This document shows, piece by piece, positions 1 through 8,902 of a DNA stretch of 64,000 bases. The stretch is from Cryptosporangium sp044454545 (GTDB lineage Bacteria; Actinomycetota; Actinomycetes; Mycobacteriales; Cryptosporangiaceae), in NCBI RefSeq assembly GCF_044454545.1, contig NZ_JBITDV010000011.1:248001-312000 (forward strand). The letters are read 5' to 3'. Below the pieces are notes generated by a model. The model made no database searches. It had not been told where the DNA came from and saw nothing but the letters and a program-made list of their open reading frames with translations. Made by a program: the position numbers and the translations under genes. The stretch's first letter is position 1. Each line of letters opens with the position of its first letter.

Positions 1-2
1 AG

Positions 3-47
3 GCCAAGTTGCGCGCCGCTCTGGCCGGCGACGACGACCAGCCCTAG
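3..47 (+). CDS. 3' end of a truncated CDS (unknown)
   Basis: Frame 3 is open from the window edge to a TAG at 45-47 and would encode the C-terminus AKLRAALAGDDDQP. The acidic, Ala-rich composition and GC-rich third positions fit a real actinobacterial protein tail, but only 14 residues are visible, so no family can be named. The 190 bases between this stop and the next gene hold nothing I recognise. Confidence 0.3.
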   Translation, partial: AKLRAALAGDDDQP

Positions 48-237
48 GCGTCGAGCGGCAGAGGTTCGCCCGGGCCCGGCCGAGCACCGGATCGACCTCG
101 CCGGCGACACCCCGCTGGCCAGCGCGGGCAGCAGCCGGTTCGCGAACTGACGCTGTGAGCAGTCAGGCTGCAGTACCCCCACCTGTGAGAGCCGCATTCG
201 CGTGGAGGCCAGGTCGACGTGTGCCATCAGGCGGTGA

Positions 238-1038
238 CTAGTTGAGGTGCCGAGCCCAGTGCTCTGCGCAGTGCGCCATGTCCGCGCGCCAGGCATCGTC
301 CGGTGTCTGTTGCTGGATCTCGGCCCAGAGCGAGGCGTTGGCGGTGGCGAAGCCCTCGCGAGCACCGGCGGGTGCGTCGTGCCAGCCGGGTACCCGGGCG
401 ACCCAGGTTTCGGCGGACTGTGCGTCGTGGCCGGCGTTCATGAGTCGGATTGCCCAGACGCTGGGGTCGAGCCAGCTGGGGCCGAGGGTGGGCCAGGCCC
501 AGTCGATGAGGTGGGCGCGGCCGTCGCGAATCAGGATGTTGTCGGGCGCGAGATCCGTGTGCAGGAGCTGGTCGCCGTCGAGCAGAGGGAGCAACTCCGG
601 GCGCGAGTATGCGGCCCAGCGCTGACCGGCTCGACGGAGACCCGGGGTCTCCGGGCAGCGAACATTCGCTAGCTCGACCAGAGCGTCGACCACGAGAGCG
701 AGATCGGGAGACCCAGGGGTGTAGTCGGCGGCCCGGGCGTCCTGGAGGAGTTCGTAGCCGAGCAGGTCCCAGCCGGCGGTCTGGACGCGCCAGAGCAGTC
801 GTGGGCAGCTGGGCGGCAGGTACGGGTTCACGGCGGCTTCGCGGTCTTGCGCAGTGACCTGCCGGTTGTCGGTCTGGATGCCTTTGACGAAGACCGCGCC
901 GCTCTGAACGCCGAGCCGGGTCGCGAGCGCGGAGTTCTTTCCGTCGCTGGCGTCGCTGGTCCAGTGGATCGGGCCGGTGTGCTGCTCGATCGCCGCGCGG
1001 GCCTCGGTGGGGAGTTGGTCCCAGGTGAGGCGGGGCAT
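238..1038 (-). CDS. APH-family phosphotransferase (aminoglycoside phosphotransferase-like)
   Basis: This 266-residue protein has the kinase core of the APH/choline-kinase family (PF01636). The catalytic loop reads HTDLAPDN (H160, D162, N167) and is followed by a metal-binding IDW (D179). An N-lobe VFVKG (K52) and E68 are the likely ATP-anchoring Lys/Glu pair. Such enzymes transfer the gamma-phosphate of ATP to a hydroxyl of a small molecule; whether the substrate is an aminoglycoside cannot be read from sequence. I start at the ATG at 1038 because MPRLTWDQLP looks like a normal N-terminus, whereas the upstream open frame to 1197 is Arg/Ser-rich low-complexity sequence. It lies 195 bp downstream of the helicase gene on the same strand and may be co-transcribed with it. 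Confidence 0.72.
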   Translation of the reverse strand: MPRLTWDQLPTEARAAIEQHTGPIHWTSDASDGKNSALATRLGVQSGAVFVKGIQTDNRQVTAQDREAAVNPYLPPSCPRLLWRVQTAGWDLLGYELLQDARAADYTPGSPDLALVVDALVELANVRCPETPGLRRAGQRWAAYSRPELLPLLDGDQLLHTDLAPDNILIRDGRAHLIDWAWPTLGPSWLDPSVWAIRLMNAGHDAQSAETWVARVPGWHDAPAGAREGFATANASLWAEIQQQTPDDAWRADMAHCAEHWARHLN

Positions 1039-1233
1039 GGACACGCGGTTTCTCCGTGACGGTTGGTGCACGGCGGACGCCCCGACTTTACGACCCACGC
1101 CTTGATCAGCGACGGTCTCTGCTGGACGGCAATCCTGTACGGAGCCGACTACGCTCGTCTCCTCGGCCGCGACCGTGTCCTCTCGAGGCGCTGACAACTG
1201 TCGTCACCGGGCCAGAGGACGCACGGCCGCAGG

Positions 1234-3312
1234 TCAGGACGCATCCGGCCGTCCAGGATCGAGGCATGGGTCGACTTTGGTACTGGAATTGCTGGCCAGG
1301 GACTCGGGCAACGGCCGGGTGTGGAGCACGATCAGGCGGGAGACGGCTCGGGTCAGCACCACGTAGAGGCGGTTCAGTCCGCGTGGCTCCGCGGCGACTA
1401 TCGCCGCCGGTTCGAGGACGATGACGGTGTCGAACTCCAGGCCCTTGGCGAGGCTGGCCGCGAGCACGGTGACGGGTCGCTCGGTCGCCTCGGGTTCGGT
1501 GGGCGAGAGCTCGACGGCGACAGGTACTCCGGCGGCGGCCAGCCGGGCGGCGACGCCGGGTGTCTCGGCATCGGCGCTGATGACACCGATCGAGCCCGGG
1601 AGTGCCATCGCTTCTGCGATGGCCGCCGCGAGTGTGTCGTCGAGGTCGGGGACTGCGCGTACGTCGAGTGCGCCTGTGGTGCGGCGCATCGAGGTGGCCG
1701 GGGCGACGCCGGTGGCGAGGGCGGGCAGGAGGCGGTTGGCGTAGTCGACGATCTCGGCGGGCATGCGGTAGCCGGTCGTCAGCGGGGTGATCTGGGTGTC
1801 CGGCTTGTCGAGGTCGGCGAGCAAGGCCTTCCAGTCGGTGGCGGCGTGGACGGCGGTGCCTTGGGCGAGGTCGCCAAGGACGGTGAGTGATCCGTGTCGT
1901 GACCGGCGCGCGATGGCGCGGGCCTGCATGGGGGAGAGGTCTTGGGCCTCGTCGACGAGGACGTGCCCGAATCCGGGGACTCGTTCGAGCTGGCCGGCGA
2001 CCTCGTCGATGAGCGCCGCGTCGGCGGCCGACCACTTCGGGCGGCGCTGCGCGGGCCGGATGATGGCGGCCTGCTCGTCGGCGGTGAGGATGCCTTCGGC
2101 GGCGACGGCGAGGAAGTCGGGTTCGGCCAGGATCCGATTGACCAGGCCAGTCGGGGTGATAGCGGGCCACGATTGGTCGAGCCACGCACGGACGGGCTTC
2201 GACCGGGCCACGCGGCGTACCCAGGAGTCGGATGGTGCGCCGCCGCGGTATTCGCGCTGACGGCGGAATCGTTCGGCGACTTGGAGCGCGGCGCGGTCGC
2301 GGCTCGTCGCGTACGGGACGCCGGAGACGTAACCGGCCTTCGTCTCGGCCAGGATCGTGCGGAGCTCTCCGGGGCCGATGCGCAGGCGCACGCCGGGTTC
2401 GACGAGCACGATCGGCTCGGTGGGTGGTGCGAACCCGGCTGCGAGTGCGTTGGTCAGGACCGTCGCCATCCGGGCGTCGCCCTTGACGCGGGCGGCGGCC
2501 GGGTCGTCGATCGCGGTGACCGGCCCGTGCGCGACGACGTCGTCGATGGTCATCTGCTTGACGTCGGCCTCGCCGAGCGCGGGCAGGACCTGACTGATGT
2601 AGCTCAGGAACGCGGTGTTCGGGCCGACGACCAGTACCCCGGCGCGGCGGAGGCGCTCGGGATAGGCGTAGAGCAGGTAGGCGACGCGGTGCAGGCCCAC
2701 GGCAGTTTTTCCGGTGCCCGGGGCGCCTTGGACGCACAGACTCGTGTCGAGTTCCGCGCGGACCAGCACATCCTGATCGGGCTGGATCGTGGCGACGATG
2801 TCGCGCATCGGGCCGACACGAGGCCGTTCGATCTCCTCGGTGAGCAGTCGCGAGCCCAGCCCCGATTCCTCTCCGGCGGTGAGCTGCTCGTCCTCGAACG
2901 AGGTGAGCGCTCCGCGGTCGAACCCGAACCGGCGTCGTCGCTGGACGCCTTCCGGCGTTACGGCGCTGGCCTGGTAGAACGCGGTGGACACCGGGGCGCG
3001 CCAGTCGACGACCATCGGCTCGCCGCTCGCGTCGGTGACGTGGCGGCGGCCCACGTGGAAGGTCTCGCCCGCGTACAGCGTGCCGCTCGCCCCGAAGTCC
3101 AGGCGGCCGAAGAACAGCGGGGTGGTGCCGTCGTCGAGGAGTTGCTCCATGCGCTTGGCCAGAGCGCGGGCGAGCATCTCGGCGGAGAACGGGTCGCCGG
3201 CGGCGTCGCTACGGGTCAGTTCCTCGGTGCGCTGGCGCATCGCGGCCAGCGCCGCGCGAGAGGCTTCGAGGTGAGTGGCTTCGTGTGCGAGTTCGGTGTC
3301 CAACGACGTCAT
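1234..3312 (-). CDS. helD: HelD-like RNA polymerase-recycling helicase (UvrD/Rep superfamily 1)
   Basis: The 692-residue protein has an N-terminal coiled region (about 1-60) followed by the HelD-type segment around FFGRLDFG and VVDWRAPVSTAFYQ (residues 68-115), which separates HelD from DNA-repair UvrD proteins. Walker A is GAPGTGKT (196-203), Walker B is VLVDEAQDLSP (451-461), motif III is LTVLGDLAQGT, motif IV is LTTGYRMPAE, and a C-terminal RLYVVLTRAVSRL box is motif VI. Actinobacterial HelD proteins use ATP to pull stalled or rifampicin-bound RNA polymerase off DNA, and some confer rifamycin tolerance. The ATG at 3312 has a GGAGG Shine-Dalgarno five bases upstream. The family call is firm; the substrate role is by homology. 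Confidence 0.85.
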   Translation of the reverse strand: MTSLDTELAHEATHLEASRAALAAMRQRTEELTRSDAAGDPFSAEMLARALAKRMEQLLDDGTTPLFFGRLDFGASGTLYAGETFHVGRRHVTDASGEPMVVDWRAPVSTAFYQASAVTPEGVQRRRRFGFDRGALTSFEDEQLTAGEESGLGSRLLTEEIERPRVGPMRDIVATIQPDQDVLVRAELDTSLCVQGAPGTGKTAVGLHRVAYLLYAYPERLRRAGVLVVGPNTAFLSYISQVLPALGEADVKQMTIDDVVAHGPVTAIDDPAAARVKGDARMATVLTNALAAGFAPPTEPIVLVEPGVRLRIGPGELRTILAETKAGYVSGVPYATSRDRAALQVAERFRRQREYRGGAPSDSWVRRVARSKPVRAWLDQSWPAITPTGLVNRILAEPDFLAVAAEGILTADEQAAIIRPAQRRPKWSAADAALIDEVAGQLERVPGFGHVLVDEAQDLSPMQARAIARRSRHGSLTVLGDLAQGTAVHAATDWKALLADLDKPDTQITPLTTGYRMPAEIVDYANRLLPALATGVAPATSMRRTTGALDVRAVPDLDDTLAAAIAEAMALPGSIGVISADAETPGVAARLAAAGVPVAVELSPTEPEATERPVTVLAASLAKGLEFDTVIVLEPAAIVAAEPRGLNRLYVVLTRAVSRLIVLHTRPLPESLASNSSTKVDPCLDPGRPDAS

Positions 3313-3742
3313 TGGGGCCTCCGGGACCGGTGGATGGTCCCCACTGCCCTAGGCCCGGCGCGACGATCGGCCTCGCTCCGGGGCGCCCGGCTTCGACGGG
3401 GTTCTGGCGTGATGTTCGCCGCCGTCGGCGGCAAGACCAAGAACGATACGGCTGCGGACGCTCTGAGGCGAACCAGTTCCTGAGATGCGGCCCGCGTCAG
3501 CCGTGCCTCATCAGCGGTGTGGTCCCGATCCCGGGCGATGACGTCGAGGTGCGTCCCGCTGACGAAGGTTCGTGTGGCCGGGCCGGCTCGGACCGGCGTC
3601 CTGGTCGGGCTGGACGCGGCGCCGGTGAGGCGGCTGCGGGACCCTCGGCCGAGAGCTGATTTCTGATGGACCAAGAAAACTGGTCTAACTGGCATTAATC
3701 GTGCGATATTGGACGCACACTGGCAGGGAGAGGAGTCCGTTC
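3313..3742. other. intergenic region without a convincing gene; operator-like repeat near its end
   Basis: Open frames here (for example minus strand 3309-3695) are Arg/Ser/Ala-rich and match no family I know. The last 80 bases are clearly AT-richer than the surroundings. They contain an interrupted palindrome GACCA-N7-TGGTC at 3669-3685 and a GATATT -10-like hexamer at 3705-3710, so this is probably the promoter and operator zone of the CBM48 gene. No -35 element is clear. Confidence 0.35.
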
Positions 3743-4018
3743 GTGCTCAAGCGCACACCGCTGGACAACGCCAAGACCAAGGTCACGTTCACCCTGCCGA
3801 TCGACGACCTGACGCAGTCCGTCAGCGTCGTGGGCGACTTCAACGGCTGGCAACCGGGCAAACACGAGCTGACCCCCCGCCGCAACGGCACCCGCAGCGT
3901 GACGCTCACGCTGCCGGCGGGTGAGCACCGGTTCCGCTATCTGGGCACCGGTGGCATCTGGCTCGACGACCTGGAGGCCGACCGGATCGACTCCCAGGGC
4001 AGCGTTCTGGTCGTCTGA
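3743..4018 (+). CDS. Small CBM48 / isoamylase-N-like glycogen-binding domain protein
   Basis: The 91-residue product is essentially a single early-set domain. The central VSVVGDFNGWQPGKHEL and the following VTLTLPAGEHRFRYL match the AMPK-beta/CBM48 glycogen-binding fold found at the N-terminus of branching enzymes. Stand-alone versions of this size are common in actinobacteria; they probably bind alpha-glucan, but no enzymatic function is visible. I prefer the GTG at 3743, which has AGGAG at 3731-3735, over the ATG-like start at 3701, which lacks a ribosome-binding site and adds 14 unconserved-looking residues. The gene sits 21 bp before mqnA, so the two may be co-transcribed. Confidence 0.72.
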   Translation: MLKRTPLDNAKTKVTFTLPIDDLTQSVSVVGDFNGWQPGKHELTPRRNGTRSVTLTLPAGEHRFRYLGTGGIWLDDLEADRIDSQGSVLVV

Positions 4019-4039
4019 ACCCGACGTACTGTCGGAAGG

Positions 4040-4891
4040 GTGAAGGAAGCCCCCCGACGCCCCCGGGTCGGACACATCCAGTTCCTGAACTGCCTCCCGA
4101 TCTACTACGGGCTGGTCAGGACCGGTGCGCTGCTGGACGTCGAGCTCAGCAAAGACACGCCCGACCGGCTGAACGACGCGTTGGTGCGCGGTGACCTCGA
4201 CATCGGGCCGATCAGCCTGGTCGAGTACCTGCGCAACGCCGACCAGTTGCTGCTCCTGCCGGACATCGCGGTCGGCTCGGACGGCCCGGTGCTGTCGGTG
4301 AACATCGTGTCGCAACGGCCGCTCGACGAGCTGGACGGCCGGCGCGTCGCGTTGGGGTCCACCAGCCGGACCAGCGTGCTGCTGGCCCGGATGTTGCTCG
4401 CGGAGCGGTACGGCGTCCGGCCGGACTACTACGTCTGCCCGCCCGAGCTCGGCGTGATGATGCAGGAGGCCGAGGCCGGTGTCCTGATCGGCGACGCCGC
4501 CCTGCGCGCTCTCTACGAGGGCCCCGGCAGGGGCCTGACCGTAACCGACCTGGGCGCGGCCTGGCGCGAGTGGAGCGGTACCCCGATGGTGTTCGCGGTC
4601 TGGGCGACTCGGCGCGACTTCGTCGAGAGGCACCCCGGCCAGGTGAAGGACGTGCACGACGCGTTCCTGCGCTCGCGTGACCTCTGTCTCACGCAGATCG
4701 ACGAGGTCGCCGCGGACGCCGCCCGCTGGGAGGTGTTCGACGCCGCGACGCTGGCCAACTACTTCCGGACGCTCGACTTCTCGCTCGGTGCACGCCAGGT
4801 CGAGGGGCTGCGCGCGTTCGCGGCCAAGGCGGCGGAGGCCGGTGAAGTGCCGCCGCTTCCGGCCGGTGGGCCGGAGTTCGTCGAGCTGTAG
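4040..4891 (+). CDS. mqnA: Chorismate dehydratase MqnA (futalosine menaquinone pathway)
   Basis: The 283-residue protein begins RPRVGHIQFLNCLPIYYGL and has the periplasmic-binding-protein-like fold of MqnA: LVRGDLDIGPISLVEYLRNAD, a GSTSRTSV loop, and PPELGVMMQEAEAGVLIGDAAL. MqnA dehydrates chorismate to 3-enolpyruvylbenzoate, the first committed step of the alternative (futalosine) route to menaquinone, in the cytoplasm. mqnC lies one gene downstream, which supports the assignment over a generic DUF178 protein. The GTG start at 4040 follows GGAAG very closely. The stop directly abuts the next gene, suggesting a single transcript. Other pathway genes (mqnB, mqnD, mqnE) are not in this window. 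Confidence 0.9.
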   Translation: MKEAPRRPRVGHIQFLNCLPIYYGLVRTGALLDVELSKDTPDRLNDALVRGDLDIGPISLVEYLRNADQLLLLPDIAVGSDGPVLSVNIVSQRPLDELDGRRVALGSTSRTSVLLARMLLAERYGVRPDYYVCPPELGVMMQEAEAGVLIGDAALRALYEGPGRGLTVTDLGAAWREWSGTPMVFAVWATRRDFVERHPGQVKDVHDAFLRSRDLCLTQIDEVAADAARWEVFDAATLANYFRTLDFSLGARQVEGLRAFAAKAAEAGEVPPLPAGGPEFVEL

Positions 4892-6535
4892 TTGCGGCTC
4901 GGCGCGATGCTGACGGACGTGACGACACGACGGGGTTGGACACTGCCCGGGCTACCGGCGTTGGCGGGGCTGGCGTCGGCGGCATCGGCGCTGGGTGCGG
5001 CCGAGGTGGTGGCCGCGTTCGTCGGACCGTCGTCCTCGCCGTTGACCGCCGTGTCCGGCGAGATCGTCGACCGGATCCCGAGGTCGATGGAGCAGTTCGG
5101 GATCCGGACGCTCGGGCATTGGGACAAGCCGGTGCTCACCGGAATCGTCGTGCTGGTGCTCGCCGGCGTCGCGGCGCTGGCAGGCATTCTGTCTCGGCGT
5201 CGGGTAGCGTATGGATTGTTGGTAATTATAGCTTTTGCGGTAATTGGGGTAGTTGCAACGGCTTCTCGGCCTGACTCGACCAGTTCCTCGGTCTGGCCGA
5301 CCGTGGTCGGCGCGGGAGTCGGCCTGGCGGTGCTGTCGTGGCTGGTACCGCGCGCACTGGCCGCCGAGGACTCCGCCCGTGCCGCGGAGCCGGCCGATGT
5401 CGGGGGTGCGGCCGGCTCCGCTCCCCAGCCCGTCGGGCCTCCGCCGCTTCCGGTCACCGGGGGCGGAGCGGCCTCCCGGCGGGCGTTCCTGTATCTCGCG
5501 GGCGGCACCACAGCGGCGGCGGTCGTCGTCGGGGGCACCGGACGGGGGGTCGCTCGCTGGCGGGGCGTCAGCGACGAGCGAGCGGCGATCCGCCTGCCGA
5601 AACCCGCTGATCCGGCACCACCGGTCCCGGCCGGCACCGAGCTCGACGTCCACGGCATCACCCCGTTCTTCACCCCGAACGGCGACTTCTACCGGGTCGA
5701 CACCGCGTTCGTGCTCCCGCAGGTCAACCCCAAGAGCTACCGACTGAAGATCCACGGCCGGGTCGGTCGCGAGATCTCGCTCACCTACCAGGACCTGCTC
5801 GGCATGCCCCTGGTCGAGCGTGACGTGACGCTCACCTGCGTCTCGAACGACGTGGGTGGCAACCTGGCCGGAAACGCCCGCTGGCTCGGCGTCCGGCTGA
5901 AAGACCTGTTGGACGAGGTGGCGCCGCACCCGGACGCGGATCAGCTCGTCGGCCGCTCGGCCGACGGCTGGACCTGCGGAACCCCGACGGTGGCCTGCCG
6001 GGACGGACGCGACGCGCTGCTGGCGATCGGGATGAACGGCGAGCCACTGCCGGTCGCGCACGGGTTCCCGGTGCGGATGGTCGTGCCCGGTCTGTACGGC
6101 TACGTGTCCGCGACGAAGTGGCTGGTCGACCTCGAGCTCTCGCGGTTCAGCGACTTCGACGCGTACTGGGTCCCGCGCGGCTGGGCCCAGCAGGGGCCGA
6201 TCAAGACCGCGTCGCGGATCGACACCCCGCGCGCCGGAGCGAAGGTGGGAGGCACCGTGACGGTGGCCGGTGTCGCCTGGGACCAGCACACCGGGATCGA
6301 GAAGGTCGAGGTGCGGGTCGACGACGGCCCGTGGCAACCGGCGACGCTGGCCACGGCCGACTCGCGCGACACCTGGCGGCAGTGGCACTGGGACTGGGAC
6401 AACGGCGTCAAAGGGGACCACACGCTGACCGCGCGGGCGACGAACGCCGACGGCGAGACCCAGTCCGAGCGGTACGCGCCCCCCGCGCCGGACGGATCCC
6501 AGGGCTGGCACTCCGTCGACGTCACGGTTCGTTGA
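4892..6535 (+). CDS. Membrane-anchored molybdopterin oxidoreductase, sulfite-oxidase family
   Basis: The N-terminal 155 residues hold about four hydrophobic segments (near 22-44, 81-99, 104-123 and 134-154). A Pro/Ala-rich linker is followed by SRRAFLYLAGGTTAAAVVVG (195-214), a twin-arginine-like motif plus a hydrophobic helix. The catalytic domain follows, with VTLTCVSNDVGG carrying the Mo-ligating cysteine (C316), then an immunoglobulin-like dimerisation domain from about residue 440 (GAKVGGTVTVAGVAWD). The family oxidises sulfite or reduces related substrates; the exterior domain presumably exchanges electrons with membrane carriers. The start may be TTG 4892, directly after the mqnA stop, or ATG 4907. 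A 60-base AT-rich patch (about 5205-5265) lies inside the third hydrophobic segment. Confidence 0.8.
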   Translation: MRLGAMLTDVTTRRGWTLPGLPALAGLASAASALGAAEVVAAFVGPSSSPLTAVSGEIVDRIPRSMEQFGIRTLGHWDKPVLTGIVVLVLAGVAALAGILSRRRVAYGLLVIIAFAVIGVVATASRPDSTSSSVWPTVVGAGVGLAVLSWLVPRALAAEDSARAAEPADVGGAAGSAPQPVGPPPLPVTGGGAASRRAFLYLAGGTTAAAVVVGGTGRGVARWRGVSDERAAIRLPKPADPAPPVPAGTELDVHGITPFFTPNGDFYRVDTAFVLPQVNPKSYRLKIHGRVGREISLTYQDLLGMPLVERDVTLTCVSNDVGGNLAGNARWLGVRLKDLLDEVAPHPDADQLVGRSADGWTCGTPTVACRDGRDALLAIGMNGEPLPVAHGFPVRMVVPGLYGYVSATKWLVDLELSRFSDFDAYWVPRGWAQQGPIKTASRIDTPRAGAKVGGTVTVAGVAWDQHTGIEKVEVRVDDGPWQPATLATADSRDTWRQWHWDWDNGVKGDHTLTARATNADGETQSERYAPPAPDGSQGWHSVDVTVR

Positions 6536-6603
6536 CCGGGCCCCGGCCGCCGACGACGTCGGACACCGATCTCCGGCCGGAAGGCCCGGGTACCCTCGAC
6601 TGC

Positions 6604-7800
6604 GTGACCGGAACCGCTGCTACTGCCGACATCCTCCAGCGCGCCGCTGACGGTGGCCGCATCTCGCCGGACGAGGCGTTGCTGCTCTACACCGACGCGC
6701 CGCTGCACGCGCTCGGCGGGGCCGCCGACACGGTCCGGCGCCGGATGTACGGCGACATCGCCAACATCGCGACGTACATCATCGACCGGAACATCAACTA
6801 CACGAACGTGTGCGTCACCGCGTGCAAGTTCTGTGCGTTCTACCGCGCGCCGAAGCACGACGAGGGCTGGTCGCACGACCTGGACGAGATCCTCCGGCGA
6901 TGCGACGAGGCCGTGCAGCTCGGCGCGACCCAGATCATGCTGCAGGGTGGTCACCACCCGGAGTACGGCGTCGAGTACTACGAGACCGTGTTCAGCGCGA
7001 TCAAGCGCGACTTCCCGTCGCTGACGCTGCACTCGCTCGGGGCGTCCGAGGTCGAGCACATGTCGAAGGTGTCACACGTCTCCATCGAGGAGGCGATCAC
7101 CCGCATCCATGCGGCCGGGCTCGACTCGTTCGCCGGTGCCGGTGCCGAGATCCTGGTCGCGCGGCCGCGGAAGGTCATCGCGCCGCTGAAGGAGTCCGGT
7201 GAGCGCTGGCTCGAGGTGATGGAGACCGCGCACGGCCTGGGCGTCGAGTCGACGGCCACGTTCATGATGGGCACCGGCGAGACCAACGCCGAGCGCATCG
7301 AGCACATGCGGATGATCCGTGACGTGCAAGACCGCACCGGCGGTTTCCGCTCGTTCATCCCGTGGACGTACCAGCCGGAGAACAACCACCTGAAGGGCAA
7401 GACCCAGGCCACCGGGCTGGAGTACCTGCGGCTGGTCGCGGTCGCGCGGCTGTTCTTCGACAACGTCCGGCACCTGCAGGGTTCCTGGCTCACGACCGGC
7501 AAGGACATCGGCCAGCTCACGCTGCACTTCGGCGCGGACGACCTCGGCTCGGTGATGCTCGAGGAGAACGTGGTGTCGAGCGCCGGGGCCAAGCACCGCT
7601 CGAACCGCACCGAGCTGATCCACCTGATGCGCAGCGCAGGACGCGTACCGGCCCAGCGCGACACGCTCTACCGCCACCTGGTCGTCCACACCGACCCGGC
7701 GAACGACCCGACCGACGACCACATCGTGTCGCACTTCGCGTCGACCGCTCTGCCCGGCGGCGGCGTCGGACGCACCCTGCCGCTGGTCGAGGCCAGCTGA
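6604..7800 (+). CDS. mqnC: Cyclic dehypoxanthinyl futalosine synthase MqnC (radical SAM)
   Basis: The 398-residue protein carries the radical-SAM cluster motif CVTACKFC (C70, C74, C77) inside the family context NINYTNVCVTACKFCAFYR, plus MLQGGHHPEYGVEYYE and SFIPWTYQPENNHLKG, which mark the MqnC/MqnE/CofH group. The dehypoxanthine-futalosine cyclase MqnC fits best given mqnA just upstream; MqnE is the main alternative. It cyclises dehypoxanthine futalosine by radical chemistry in the cytoplasm. The GTG at 6604 is chosen because homology begins near ADILQRAADGGRIS; the longer open frame upstream reads through the previous gene. The gap to the oxidoreductase is 68 bp. Confidence 0.88.
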   Translation: MTGTAATADILQRAADGGRISPDEALLLYTDAPLHALGGAADTVRRRMYGDIANIATYIIDRNINYTNVCVTACKFCAFYRAPKHDEGWSHDLDEILRRCDEAVQLGATQIMLQGGHHPEYGVEYYETVFSAIKRDFPSLTLHSLGASEVEHMSKVSHVSIEEAITRIHAAGLDSFAGAGAEILVARPRKVIAPLKESGERWLEVMETAHGLGVESTATFMMGTGETNAERIEHMRMIRDVQDRTGGFRSFIPWTYQPENNHLKGKTQATGLEYLRLVAVARLFFDNVRHLQGSWLTTGKDIGQLTLHFGADDLGSVMLEENVVSSAGAKHRSNRTELIHLMRSAGRVPAQRDTLYRHLVVHTDPANDPTDDHIVSHFASTALPGGGVGRTLPLVEAS

Positions 7801-7848
7801 GAGTGATCTCGGCGCGCGAGATCCAGCGGGGCGCGCGATCATCTGTAG

Positions 7849-8901
7849 GTGGCGAGTGACGAGCGCGGTGGTGCGTCCGAGACGGTGCGCCCGTCCTGGA
7901 CCGGCCCGCGTCTGACCGCGGGTGCGGTCGCCCGGCGGCTCGGCGTCGCGGTCACCACGTTGCGGACCTGGGACCAGCGGTACGGCCTCGGGCCGAGCGA
8001 GCACGAGGCCGGGCGGCACCGGCGCTACTCCGTGGAGGACGTCCGCCGTCTGGAGATGATGCGGCGGCTGACGTTCCAGGGCGTGTCGCCGGCGGACGCG
8101 GCCCGCACCGCTCTGGCGGCCCGGGTCGACGAGCTGGCTGAGCCCGCGGCCCGGCCGGCCGCGCGGGTTCCGAGCCGGCGGGTGATGCCGGTCGGGCTGG
8201 CCCAGGCGGCGGCACGTGGGCTGGCCCGGGCGGCCGGCAGCATGGATTCGGACGCGATCGCCGAAGAGATCCGGACCTGTCTGCGTACCTACGGGACGGT
8301 GCTGACCTGGACCGAGGTGCTGGTTCCGGTGCTCACCGCGCTGGGCCAGCGCTGGCAGGCCGGGCACAGCGTCATCGAAATCGAGCACCTGCTGTCCTGG
8401 CACATCTCGACCGAACTGCGGATGGTGATGCCCGGCCCGTCGGGTCCGCGCCGGTCGCGGAACAACGACGAGCCGATCCCGGCGCTCGCCCCACCGCGGA
8501 CGCTGCTCGCGTCGGTCGACGACGAGCAGCACACGCTGCCGCTCGAAGCGCTGGCCGCCGCGCTGCGGGAGGCCCGGCGCGGCACCCGGATCCTCGGTGC
8601 GCGGGTCCCGGCCGACGCGATGGTCGAGGCCGTGCGCCGGACCGGGCCCGCGGTCGTCGTGCTCTGGTCGCAGATACCGGACAACGCTGATCCCACCGTG
8701 TTCACACGGTTGTCGGGGCTCGGGCGTCCGCTCAGGATGGTGGCGGCCGGGCCGGGCTGGGTGACCGCCCGCCGACGGTTGCCCAACGGCGTCGCGTTGC
8801 CGACGACGCTCGTCGAAGCCGTGGAGGGGGTGCTGGCGGCGCTGGGCGGACCGACCGGTACCGGGGCGTCTCGAGATGCGGGCCGACGCCTCTCACGGTA
8901 G
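7849..8901 (+). CDS. MerR-family regulator with a B12-binding-like C-terminal domain (CarH/LitR type)
   Basis: Residues 21-75 form a MerR winged helix (LTAGAVARRLGVAVTTLRTWDQRYGL, then HRRYSVEDVRRLEMM). The C-terminal half matches cobalamin-binding light sensors: it has the signature W-x9-EH (W169, E179, H180), and E226-x-H228 sits where CarH places the lower axial cobalt ligand. The third position of that ExHxxG motif is Pro rather than Gly, so B12 binding is plausible but not certain. CarH/LitR proteins repress isoprenoid or carotenoid genes in the dark and are released by light. The next gene is a prenyl diphosphate synthase and near-identical direct repeats lie between them, consistent with local control. 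GTG start without an obvious ribosome-binding site. Confidence 0.75.
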   Translation: MASDERGGASETVRPSWTGPRLTAGAVARRLGVAVTTLRTWDQRYGLGPSEHEAGRHRRYSVEDVRRLEMMRRLTFQGVSPADAARTALAARVDELAEPAARPAARVPSRRVMPVGLAQAAARGLARAAGSMDSDAIAEEIRTCLRTYGTVLTWTEVLVPVLTALGQRWQAGHSVIEIEHLLSWHISTELRMVMPGPSGPRRSRNNDEPIPALAPPRTLLASVDDEQHTLPLEALAAALREARRGTRILGARVPADAMVEAVRRTGPAVVVLWSQIPDNADPTVFTRLSGLGRPLRMVAAGPGWVTARRRLPNGVALPTTLVEAVEGVLAALGGPTGTGASRDAGRRLSR

Positions 8902-8902
8902 G

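Noticed and set aside
1942..3483. Plus-strand open frame of 513 codons opposite the HelD gene
   Set aside because: Shadow of a GC-rich gene; Val/Asp/Gly/Arg-rich without domains, while the minus strand shows every helicase motif.
3309..3695. Minus-strand ORF of 128 codons upstream of the HelD gene
   Set aside because: Arg/Ser/Pro-rich, no recognisable domain, no ribosome-binding site, and it overlaps the helicase start region.
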